A stretch of DNA of 20,639 nt. It comes from Pelargonium cotyledonis (lineage: Eukaryota; Streptophyta; Magnoliopsida; Geraniales; Geraniaceae). Both the position numbers and the translations under genes were made by a program. A model generated the notes under the pieces. The model was not told where the DNA came from. It worked only from the letters and a program-made list of their open reading frames with translations, and did no database searches. Every line of letters begins with the position of its first letter. The stretch's first letter is position 1. Location: assembly GCA_036897625.1 (NCBI GenBank), contig JAYMTA010001317.1, positions 1 to 20,639 on the forward strand, in the 5' to 3' direction. Shown piece after piece: positions 1-9,282 of this stretch.

Positions 1-105
1 CTGTACAAAATTGAAGTTTAAGTATTAAATCTGGTAGAATAAAAAATTATGTACTAAATCTGAACTTCCTCCAAAATTTAAGTACCAAAATTGCCTTTAA
101 TCCTA
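1..105. repeat. Degenerate AT-rich repeat at the window edge
   Basis: Three loosely similar units follow one another: TTAAGTATTAAATCTG, TTATGTACTAAATCTG and TTTAAGTACCAAAATT, about 33-35 bases apart. No ORF or terminal structure is visible, and the element may continue to the left of the window. It could be the edge of a dispersed plant repeat; the family is not identified. Confidence 0.3.
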
Positions 106-907
106 CTTTTATCAACGAAAATTTAATTCAATCGCCAACTATATACCTAATTTTATCTTGATTTGCACTTGTATTATTCCATATATAAAAGCTTGTCTTA
201 CATAGTATACCCCATTTCTTATTATCAACATGTATGATTAAATTTCAAATTCTCTTACTTTTGTATTGTTTAGGTAATTGAAGTTGTTTATACCCTACTA
301 TGAAACTAACAAACCAAATGTCACTATCTATCAAACAATCAAACAATCCACATGATATATTAACAGATAATCAATTGCAGCTAATTTTGGTCTTCATAAT
401 AATGACATGACAAACTCTTATAAAAATACGAATTACGAAAATCGTTCCTTCATATCAAACTCGAATGTCACAGTAAATTTATATTCTATCGATAAAGAAA
501 CAAAGAATAAAGTGATAAGTTTGTTGGAACAAATGGGTGGTGCAAAATTAGAGTTTGTTGAAGGTGTTGTTAAGGTGTCATAAACAAGAGACAACAAGAA
601 CAAGAGTGGGTGATGCATCAACTAACCAGACGTTGACTTGGCTTCTAATTATATGCCATCCGTTGACCACAACCATGAACCAACCAACTCAATTCAATCA
701 AGAAATTTACTATCTGTCAAGCCGAGTCAGTACCGAGTCTCACTCACTCTCGCCTCGCTCACCTCACTTTCTCTCCTAATTCCCAACCAACTCTTCCTGC
801 AAATTTTCTTGGAATCCGTGACGATTTTCTCCACGGAAATTGAGAAGATTTTGATTGTGAAGTGGAACACATTCTGTGGATCTGGTTGATTTTCGGACCG
901 AGCTTCG
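106..907 (+). promoter_or_regulatory. Upstream region and probable 5' leader of the GT14 gene
   Basis: AT-rich DNA with no supportable coding region. From about 735 it turns into a CT-rich stretch (repeated CTCACTC/CTCGC/CTTTCTC), which is typical of a plant 5' untranslated leader, so transcription of the downstream glycosyltransferase gene probably begins near 700-740. TATA-like stretches at about 180 and 419 are too far upstream to assign with confidence. The exact start site is inference. Confidence 0.35.
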
Positions 908-976
908 ATGATTCGCATCTTCACTCCCAGTGATCATATTTGTAGTGTAGGCTACAGCTATAGCCCTAATTGGTGA
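908..976 (+). promoter_or_regulatory. Upstream ORF in the GT14 leader (22 residues)
   Basis: An ATG at 908 opens a 22-codon frame (MIRIFTPSDHICSVGYSYSP, then N-W) that ends with TGA at 974-976, only 18 bases before the main ATG at 995. If the transcript starts in the CT-rich leader upstream, this ORF is inside the 5' UTR and could lower or condition translation of the glycosyltransferase. Whether it is conserved is unknown. Confidence 0.4.
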
Positions 977-994
977 GTGTTCAGCTGGGAATAG

Positions 995-3900
995 ATGAAG
1001 AAGAAAGTGACGCATAACTTCAGATGGAAGAGGAAGGTTTTGGCGGTGTTGATGCTTGGTTTTTGCTTCGGGAGCTTAGTGCTGATGCAGAGCCAATGCA
1101 ACCAGATTCTGAAGCTGGCTTCGTTTCGGCGTCCGTTTGCGCAAGGTCCGAAGATTGCGTTTCTGTTCATAGCACGGAACCGTCTTCCTCTTGACTTGCT
1201 TTGGGACGCATTCTTTAGGGTATGCTACTTATCTCAGCTCACCACGCTCTGTTTATTGTTTCTGTGACTGTAACCTGTCTTGTTTCATAGCTTGGTTTTG
1301 AGTCTTGGCATTTTTCTTTTGTGGTTTGAGAAATGTTCAAGTAATGCTAGTTTCTTTTTTTTCCCCAATATTAGTGCAAATTAAGAAGTGGCTTGACAAC
1401 TGGTGACTAGTTTAAGGTATATTTGTGATTGAAGTTGATTTGGTGGGTTCTGGACAACTGGTGATGATTTAAGGTACTTGTGATTGATTTTGGACTTCAG
1501 TTAAAAATTGTGTGATAAATAATATTGTGGCTGCCATGGATGATAGTGTCTAAATGACAGATGTAGAAGATTTTTGGTTTAGGTGGAATGCTCGCAGATT
1601 AAACCCATGCTGTGTGTCACCAACTAATATCAGATTCAGGTTTGCTTCTCAGTGTGTGTGTTGCGAATCTGAATACCCAATGATTGACGAAGGGGTGAGC
1701 GCATTCACATGGGATCGGTTTTATGTTTTGAGTTCTAAGTCAGGGAAGAGATTTTCATGTTCTATAACACATCAACGTACAAGGAGCTTGACGTGCATTT
1801 TTGTTTTTCCTATATATGTTTGAGACAGGCATGTTCTAGTTTTCTTGGTACCAAGCATCTTGTGGTAATGTTGGGAACTTATCTCCACTATGGTAGGATT
1901 ATTTGTCAATGGCTAGGATCATTTGATTGTAAATTGATCAAGGATTGTTTCTCATTTAGCAGAGCCTGTGAACTTTTGCCTTGCTGCCAACTCTTATCAT
2001 TAAGTTGTTTTCTTTTATGCACTCTCTCTGCGAGTGGTGATTGGGTGAAGATTCACTACCACACTATATGCACATACATTTATGTACGCTTAAAAGTATG
2101 AAGTAAAATCATTTTTGATTCATGTATCCTAATCTTAAGATACATGGACTGAATATATTCCAATGATTATGTATGTTGAAGAAGCATTTCTACTATTTTT
2201 GCAGGGACACGAGAATAGATTTTCAATTTTTGTTCACTCCAGACCTGGGTTTCTGCTCAGCAAGGAAACAACAAGATCAGTCTATTTTTTGGATCGTCAA
2301 CTTAATGATAGCATACAGGTATTGTTTCTACTAGCTATACTATGGAAAATTACAAAACAGTTCCATGTTTTTATTCTAGTCCTTGCATGTAATATGAATA
2401 TCAGAATTTTCCTGATTCCTCATATTGCCTAAATACTTTTTTGGTGCTGTTTATCAAGAAGCTATCAGTCTATCACATTATGACATCTTTTTGGAAACAA
2501 AAGGTTGTCCTTTTCTAATCAAGCCTTTCATTTTCTTTCCAATAACATTCACAGCGTCTGTTCATAAAATGCATGTGAGTCTTTACCATGCATGTATCCA
2601 AAGTAGTAATTATACTCTATCTTGAAGGATCTCACTTGATGAAATCCTGTTTGTTACTTAACCAAGAGGACAGCATTTGATCAATCCCAATGGTTAGGAC
2701 CTTAGAACTTTTCTATCTGAAGCAAGTTTTCAAGATTAGATGCTTAGAAACTTTTTGGTTTAGTAGAATGAGTTTCTCCTGGAACCTTTTTTATCCTTCT
2801 TTTTGATCAACCACACAAAACCTTGGAAGTTTGAAGAATATTGTACTCTGGCGAAATTCTGTATATATCAATATCATCCATGTCTTCCTTATGACTTGGT
2901 TCATCTGTAAGAGTCAGTAGCTGATATGGAATGTAATTTATGTTTTGGCATACTGAGAGAACAAAACCTATTGCAGGTAGATTGGGGAGGATCAACTATG
3001 ATTGAGGCAGAGCGTATATTGCTTAGACATGCACTGGCAGATCCTTTCAATGTGCGGTTTGTTTTTCTTTCAGACAGGTGAGGATCGCTATATATTTGCA
3101 TACGATGTTGTCTTAAAACTGTGAGGATCTCAAAATGATTATTAAACAACATTTTCATTATGCTTTAATATTTTTATGTTTGAAAAATGCATTTTGTAAT
3201 ATAGTGTGAGGACTCAGGAATTCAGTTTTTGTTGCCAATTCAATTCAGTAATCAATACATACTGTTTTTGTGGTTTAGTATCTAATAGTAGCTCAGTTAC
3301 TTGATCTCTTCTCAGCTGCATACCACTCTACAACTTCAGCTACACATATGACTATATCATGTCAACATCAACTAGTTTTGTCGACAGGTGAGTGAACTAA
3401 ATCAAACAGCTTTAGGAAGTGAAAATCAATGTAAAAGTAAAACAGTAGGAGGTTTAATATGATCTAGTGTATTATCAGGCCTTTGCTTTTCTATGCACTA
3501 TCATTACTGTAAATGAAGACACAATTGGGGATTAAACAACAAAACTCATAAAAAAAATCTATTCAAGGATGAGGAGAAAGAGATGGAAAAACTTGGCTCT
3601 TTAAACTAATGAAAATAACATAGCCATGATTTTGCACCACCGAACCTTCTCTTCTCCTATGGTGATTTTGCCTTACTAGCCATTCACCTTGTATTACCCA
3701 AGAACACCAAAAGGGAGAAAGAGCTGGAATGACAAGAATGAGCGAGTCAAGAGAGTGTGAGTCTTGTGTTCTCAAGAGAGAGTATATGGGGTTATAAAAC
3801 TTTTCTAACAAAATGACAATTTTGCCCATTTAACATAAAGGTCCCATATTAGCTTAAAGAGATGGTCTTTAAGCTAAATTGGACCTCCAACTATAATGAG

Positions 3901-6566
3901 CGGAATGCACAATAATATGCATCATTAAATCATAATCTCTCTCATAATCTCAATACCATTATCTCCATTTAGTTACTATTGTGATAGGAAACTTGTTGAC
4001 TATACAATGGGGTACAAGTTGGGTGCCAAGTGAATAAACCTTACCTAACATTATAAACACATACCAATTTCATTATATGGTTTGGTAATAGTACAAAGCA
4101 TTGACCACACAATATGTGTGCTAATAATTAATCAATGCTAATCCACGTAATTAATAAATTATTCAACAGTGAAGTGCTCCAATAGAATGTATGATTTTAT
4201 CCTTCTGGCACTATTTAATCTTTGCTTGTTATGGATTGTTCACTATTTTTAACAGTAATTAATTGTTGGACACAGCTTTTCTGATACAAAAGAGGGTCGC
4301 TACAATCCGAAGATGGATCCTGTTATTCCTGTTCATAATTGGAGAAAAGGATCCCAGGTGAACAATTAATTATATGTTGCTCTCTGAAGTTGTTCAGTAA
4401 TTTTTAGATACAAAAGCTGATGATCAAACTCCCTACTTCTGTCTTATCTGCAGTGGGCTGTTCTTATTAGAAAGCATGCAGAGATTGTAGTGAATGACAG
4501 CACTGTCTTTCCTATGTTTCAACAATATTGCATGGTACGTGTTCCAGCAGCACTGGATATTTCCAAAATAAATCATCAGTTTATCATTACTTGTTTAACA
4601 TGAACTGATCGGTGCTGAATGCTAAGTTACGTTTTCTAGCTTCTTTTATTGGATCATAATATTGTTAAAAGGTGGTTGGAATTCTGGAAACTCATTTCTG
4701 AACCAAATATGAACATTTTTGCCACTTCCGAGGGAATGTTTATTTGCATTGAAGTCTGTACCAATTTAATTTCTTAGTAGAGCTTTCTTACTTTATCATG
4801 CACTCATTTTGGGTTCTAGGTTAAATATCCTTAGTAGAGCTTTCTTACTCTATTATGCATTCCTTTTAGGTACTACTTGTGATAACCTGTGATTCTCATT
4901 TGTTGTAACTGACTTGTACATAAAATCATGCAGAGGAAGTCATTACCTGAATTTTGGCGGGAACATCCCCTTGTAAGTACTGAAATTTAATCATTTGTTT
5001 TCTGAAATTGTGCTCAGTTACCATTTTAGCTTTCCCTATGAAGCATTTCAGCATTTTTGCTAACTGTATCCTGACAAGGAAAACATATTTGTAACTGTCA
5101 GCATATTGGGTGATACAGTACTTCTTTAGCTTTTCGCTCTCCTCATTCAGATTGCTAAAATTTATAATCTCATGAGAATGAGTTTCAAGCTCTATTGTAG
5201 TGCGAATATAGTATATGTTCTCGAGGGAGGTGACTCAAATCTTGCATGTTTACATTCTTGTCTCGTGCAGCCTGCTGAGGGATGGAAGGAGCATAATTGT
5301 ATACCAGATGAACATTATGTCCAAACATTACTGGCTGTAAGTTATAGTCCTTTTGACTAGACTATGCTGACTGTAGTCAATAGATCAAGGAACTGCTTTT
5401 GATTGGTTTTCCAAGAAGGATGCAACCCGTTAATTTTTTTGAACTCCCCATTAAAATTATTAATTGATGGAAAGTGCAAATTAATAACATTACACCCACC
5501 AGGCATCATGTATCCTTGATAGGAGATAACTTTGTTTTTCTCTCCATCAGTTTTCTGCTCAAAGCTCTTCTTAAAATTTAGTTTTGTTCATATTCCTGCA
5601 TAGTAGAAGTAGCAGTAATGCGTGTTTTGTTTGGTTTGAATGTACAACATATATAGTTTCTGGTACACTAAGCTAATGCTAATGGAATATGTTGCCTTGC
5701 ACTTCATGTATACGTGTGCTGGTTTTGACTTTTGAGAAACCGGCACTCATGCAAAACAGTTGTAGCTGGCTTGTTAACTTTTATTGTATGCAATTCTTAT
5801 TGGTTGCTATTGTTCCTTTCCTTCAGCAAGAAGGTCTTGAAAGAGAAATTACACGGAGATCCCTGACACATACATCTTGGGATGTTTCGTCTGCCCAACA
5901 TGGTGAACGCCGTGGATGGCATCCTGTTACTTACAAGTATTCTGATGCTACACGGATGCTCATTCAATCAATTAAGGTACAATTATGTCTCTATCTTCTT
6001 CTAAATCAGCTTTTCTAATTTTGTTGGTTCCCTCTTAAGCAAAATGCTATTATTTGGTTAGCAGTAAACTTATATGTAAGTTCATTGAAGATAGTATCTA
6101 CAACATATGCAGGAAACCATACGCTAGAAATGATGTTAGAACTGAACCATATAATCTCGTAGTTTCATGGGAACCATTGCTCTATATTAAACTCCGTATG
6201 GCAGCGAATATACAATTTCTCCCTCGCAACAGTTATCCCGACTTATTTCAGCCAAAAAGAACCAAATGAAATGAAATAGTATTTCAATGTAAAATTCAAC
6301 AATGTTCTATGATCTAATTCAGAAAAGCTGGAATGCACGAGATTGCAAATTAGAGTGCAAATATAACATGAATTGTTGGTTGTTGTCAAAGGAGAGGGAA
6401 CTGCTAACATATAAGATAACCTTTGCAGGATATAGATAACATCTACTACGAAACTGAATACCGAAGAGAATGGTGCACGAGCAAAGGGAAGCCATCGAAG
6501 TGCTTTCTTTTTGCAAGAAAATTCACCCGACCTGCAGCTCTTAGACTCCTTAATATGGTAAGTTAA
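995..6566 (+). CDS. GT14 Core-2/I-branching (DUF266) glycosyltransferase, 10 exons, 355 aa
   Basis: Exons: 995-1219, 2205-2318, 2977-3077, 3316-3387, 4276-4357, 4454-4534, 4934-4972, 5271-5336, 5827-5976 and 6429-6566; all junctions are GT-AG and keep frame. The protein is a type II membrane protein: a basic start (MKKK, KRK), one hydrophobic anchor at about residues 15-31, a short stem, then the Branch/DUF266 domain (about 53-345). Family landmarks are FVHSRPGF (84-91), VDWGGSTMIEAER (114-126), FLSDSCIPLY (143-152), IPDEHYVQTLL (249-259, whose Glu252 aligns with the catalytic acid of animal GT14 enzymes) and CFLFARKF near the end. Family members act in the Golgi; rice BC10 affects wall cellulose and arabinogalactan proteins, but the acceptor here is unknown. 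The stop at 6564-6566 lies inside a perfect splice donor (ATG/GTAAGT), so an alternative last exon is possible. Confidence 0.93.
3520..4168 (-). mobile_element. LTR-like insertion in intron 4 of the GT14 gene
   Basis: Intron 4 (3388-4275, 888 bases) is long for this gene. Read on the minus strand it begins TGTTGAAT at 4168 and later shows a TATA-like TTTTATAACCCC (about 3792-3803) followed by a CT-rich stretch, the order expected of an LTR promoter and R region. No primer-binding site, polyprotein or target duplication was found, and the low-coordinate boundary is a guess. It is probably a solo or truncated LTR, but an unrelated intron repeat cannot be excluded. Confidence 0.35.
3849..3877. 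repeat. 12-bp perfect hairpin
   Basis: TTAGCTTAAAGA (3849-3860) and its exact reverse complement TCTTTAAGCTAA (3866-3877) flank the five-base loop GATGG. It lies within the LTR-like insertion and would form in the GT14 pre-mRNA. Function unknown; too short for a miRNA precursor. Confidence 0.6.
4773..4880 (+). repeat. Partial 57-bp tandem duplication in intron 6
   Basis: CTTAGTAGAGCTTTCTTACT occurs at 4773 and again at 4830, followed in both copies by a similar stretch (TTATCATGCACTCATTTTGGG against CTATTATGCATTCCTTTTAGG). The period is 57 bases and the second unit decays after about 40-50. It is a small local duplication inside intron 6 of the GT14 gene with no effect on exons. Confidence 0.65.
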
Positions 6567-7459
6567 CAAATTTGTCCATACTGAGAAACAAAGAGTTGAT
6601 TTGGTTTTTCATGTGCTGGGGGTTATGGAGGAAGCAACAAGCAAGTCTTAGTCTCAGGTTACCACTTCAAAGTAAATATCTGCTGTAAGTTCATTGATAG
6701 TTTAATACCATTTTTACCTCATGTGTACCAATATGCGGTGAGAAATAATAGGAGTTGGGAAATCCAAAATAAGAATGCATGTTTTGAATGTGATGTATAC
6801 TTCTCAATTGTTTTTGGACCATATATATGGTAATAATAAAAATAGGGGAATTATTTGTTTTATTTATTTGCATTTTATTTTTACCATTGTAGATAGATCA
6901 CAACATTAATGACAGGAAAACTTTTTTTTATGCGTCATTGGTGCATGTGTGATATATGTGCAACACGCGCCAATTAAATACTTATTATTAGTAGAAAATA
7001 TTTTATAACGACATCAATAGTGTTTGTAACTGCTATAATTTATATCAAAACACATGCCAATAAAAATTTGTAATCAAACAAATTGTAACTTGTAACTAAG
7101 GCGCACATGTACCATTAATGAAATAAGCACACATGTGTTAATCATATATCTTAATGATATGGGATTTGAAGTAAACAAATAAAATAAAATATATACTTAC
7201 CTCTTTGGAGGACCGAAACCACTTACATGGAAATGACATTGACATAAAGTACGTAATAAAGCAATCATATTAATTGGTCACTTTGTTCGTAAATTGTTTC
7301 ACAAACACAAATTGAATTTATTAAAGATTTGAGTTGAATCAAAACTAACACCAAATACTAACTTAAAAATTTTGGTTTCCTCTTATTGGTTGTCCAACAA
7401 TGACATGCACAGCCCATAAAAATGTATCACAATAGTACCAAACAATACTCATCGACTTA

Positions 7460-7483
7460 TAATAATAATAATAATAATAATAA
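7460..7483 (+). repeat. (TAA)8 microsatellite
   Basis: Eight uninterrupted TAA units in AT-rich intergenic DNA. Likely length-polymorphic; no other role seen. Confidence 0.9.
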
Positions 7484-7821
7484 AATAAATTTCAACAAGA
7501 AAATACATGACAAAACTTTCAATAAGAGAATATATACCATATCAGGAGACGAACTATAAAAATAACAAAACTACTAAAATACGATTTAAAACAAAATAAT
7601 ATTAGAAAAAATAATCTACTCATAGTAAAGATACTTTCGCTAACTAACATATAGTGGATGCGAAGATAATAACCGGATGCCTACAATATGATAGTGTGAG
7701 TAAATAGTGATGATAAAAATAATGAAAGAATAAAATTAATTTAGTCATATCTATTAAATATTTGTTTATTCAATATGTAATAAATGCAAAAAGAAAATTT
7801 AATTGAACCACTAGCGATGAT

Positions 7822-7869
7822 AAAAAAAAAAAAAAAAAAAAAAAAGAAGAAGAAGAAGAAGAAGAAGAA
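7822..7869 (+). repeat. A24 tract fused to (GAA)8
   Basis: Twenty-four consecutive A residues (7822-7845) run straight into eight GAA units (7846-7869). A pure A tract followed by an A-rich microsatellite can be the old tail of a LINE or SINE insertion, but no recognisable element body or target duplication was found next to it, so the origin is open. Confidence 0.85.
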
Positions 7870-7975
7870 ACCAACCACTTGCTCATCCACTATTATATTT
7901 TTGGAATCCTTCAAACCACTCAAACATGAAACATTAAACACTCAATAATGTATATGCCTATTCATTTTAATAATA

Positions 7976-8313
7976 TGAATGATTACTGAAAACTATCATG
8001 TAATTTACATATTTTGAAACGGATTATCTTTAAATTTTTTTTGTAACTTTTGACTAGTCTCAACTATCAGAAACTCTTTCCCTCAATTAACTTTTACGAA
8101 AAAATATCATCTCTCATCATGTGCACAGCACATGACTTTACAAAAAATAAATTAATTGAACAAAGAGTGGTTAGGTAATTTTGCAATTTAACGGACAAAA
8201 AATTGACAAAAAGAGCTTTTGATAGTTGAGAGTAGTCAAAAATTACGTAAAAAGATTAATGGTAGTCCGTTGCAAATAGTGTCAGTTACATGATAGTTTT
8301 CAGTAATTATCCC
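7976..8313. mobile_element. Mutator-type MITE, 338 bp, with about 110-bp inverted ends
   Basis: The two ends are long inverted repeats: the left shows ATTACTGAAAACTATCATG from 7982, then ACGGATTATC, GACTAGTCTCAACTATCA and AACTCTTT. The right end reads the same on the minus strand from 8307, with ACGGACTACC, GACTACTCTCAACTATCA and AGCTCTTT. About 110 bases pair on each side of an AT-rich centre with no ORF. The flanks form a 9-base duplication with one difference, TTAATAATA (7967-7975) and TTAAGAATA (8314-8322). A 9-base target duplication with long inverted ends is typical of Mutator-like elements (established knowledge). The outermost bases match less well, so the exact termini may shift by a few bases. 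Confidence 0.8.
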
Positions 8314-8353
8314 TTAAGAATATTAGTACATGTGTTATCACTCTTATAAACCA

Positions 8354-8394
8354 TTGAACCACCGCCGATCAAAAAGAGATCGACGGTGGTTCAA
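8354..8394. repeat. 17-bp hairpin with one mismatch and a 7-base loop
   Basis: GAACCACCGCCGATC (8356-8370) and GATCGACGGTGGTTC (8378-8392) are reverse complements except for one position, with two more pairs outside and the loop AAAAAGA. It is locally GC-rich compared with the surrounding DNA and lies 40 bases beyond the MITE. The stem is too short for a plant miRNA precursor. It may be the inverted end of another small element; no duplication was found around it. Confidence 0.65.
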
Positions 8395-8550
8395 ATAAGA
8401 AACTTTGATAAAAAAACTAAATATGACAACTAGGGTTTCTAGAGAGGAGAAAAGAAGGATTTTTTTACAGTGTTGATTGAATCTCTCTTGTATATCAACT
8501 AAAATAGGATAAAATGAACAATAAATTTTATAAAAGTTCTTCAATCACTA

Positions 8551-8756
8551 AACCGCGGGCGGTCAAGCGGGGTGGAATTAAAAACTAATTGTGTCCATGT
8601 GTTCGAATCATGTAATACACTAATTAGAACTTAGGAGTTACAACCAAGATAAGAATAAGTCAATTAACATTGATTCAACTTGTTGACATGTCGTTCTTTT
8701 TAACGTAAGAGTGAGAAATTTAATCTAGCGTATTACATGAGAACGTATAAAAAAAA
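8551..8756 (+). mobile_element. Possible tRNA-derived SINE
   Basis: A GC-rich start (AACCGCGGGCGGTCAAGCGG) contains a stretch resembling a Pol III A box (GGTCAAGCGGG, from 8561). About 40 bases later GTTCGAATC (8601-8609) is an excellent B-box core. The candidate ends near an A8 run (8749-8756). The spacing and order fit a tRNA-derived SINE, but no target-site duplication was found and the 3' body is not recognisable. This is inference. Confidence 0.3.
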
Positions 8757-9282
8757 TAAGCATATCCAAAATTCAAAACATTTATTACCATTATGGCCTA
8801 ATTCGAGGTTGAAATAAAAAATTAAACAAGTTCAAAAGGCAAAAACCTAACTCCATTTTTTTTCTTCAGTTTATACCATAGGCTTTTTAAGCGGGTTCAT
8901 ACACTCGTGATTTACACCTTTAAGATGTTTTCGCATATCCTGATCAATTCTCATTCAAAGTTTATTTACCGTAAAAATATTCACGTCGCTCCATAAATAT
9001 ACTCCGCTCAAACGCAAAGGCTCTCCCTACTATTACAGTCTGTATTGCTAATTGCACCGCTACCTCATAATCATTTAACCCTTAATAATCCGAAAGAAAC
9101 TAGTACAAAATTGACCGGAGCTTATTACTACTAAAGAAAGTTTTCTGCTGCGTTTAAACCCCAAATTCGATTACGACAGAGCATAGCTGATCGAGACAAA
9201 GCCGCCGAAGGGACTCAAAATTTGTCCGTTACCAAAACTATTCTCTAAATCCAACAACCCATCTCAAAATCTCGCCGGAACG
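8757..9282 (+). promoter_or_regulatory. Promoter and 5' leader region of the APRF1-like gene
   Basis: No coding region. The final 140 bases are richer in C and include no ATG before the main start at 9283, in keeping with a short 5' leader. A weak TATA-like ATAAATATA is at about 8994. The transcription start cannot be fixed from sequence alone. Confidence 0.35.

Larger units (their letters stand above)
6567..7966. other. GT14 3' UTR and AT-rich intergenic DNA
   Basis: The 3' UTR of the glycosyltransferase probably runs to somewhere near 6840-6870, where AATAAAAAT-like polyadenylation motifs occur. Beyond that no gene is supported: short frames are interrupted and lack codon structure. The stretch holds a (TAA)8 tract and a poly-A/(GAA)8 tract, listed separately. 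Confidence 0.5.

Noticed and set aside
969-976. GGTGAGTG as a 5'-UTR splice donor before the GT14 start
   Set aside because: The main ATG at 995 with its membrane anchor follows within 20 bases and there is no room for an intron before it.
3563-3829. Minus-strand frame of 88 codons in GT14 intron 4
   Set aside because: It lies entirely inside an intron and within the LTR-like insertion, with no recognisable domain; it is likely chance reading of a CT-rich tract.
7741-7941. Minus-strand frame of 66 codons with a run of Phe
   Set aside because: It is only the translation of the poly-T/(TTC) tract opposite A24(GAA)8, with no coding character on either side.
8354-8394. Hairpin as a miRNA precursor
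   Set aside because: A 17-bp stem with a 7-base loop is too short for a plant pre-miRNA duplex.
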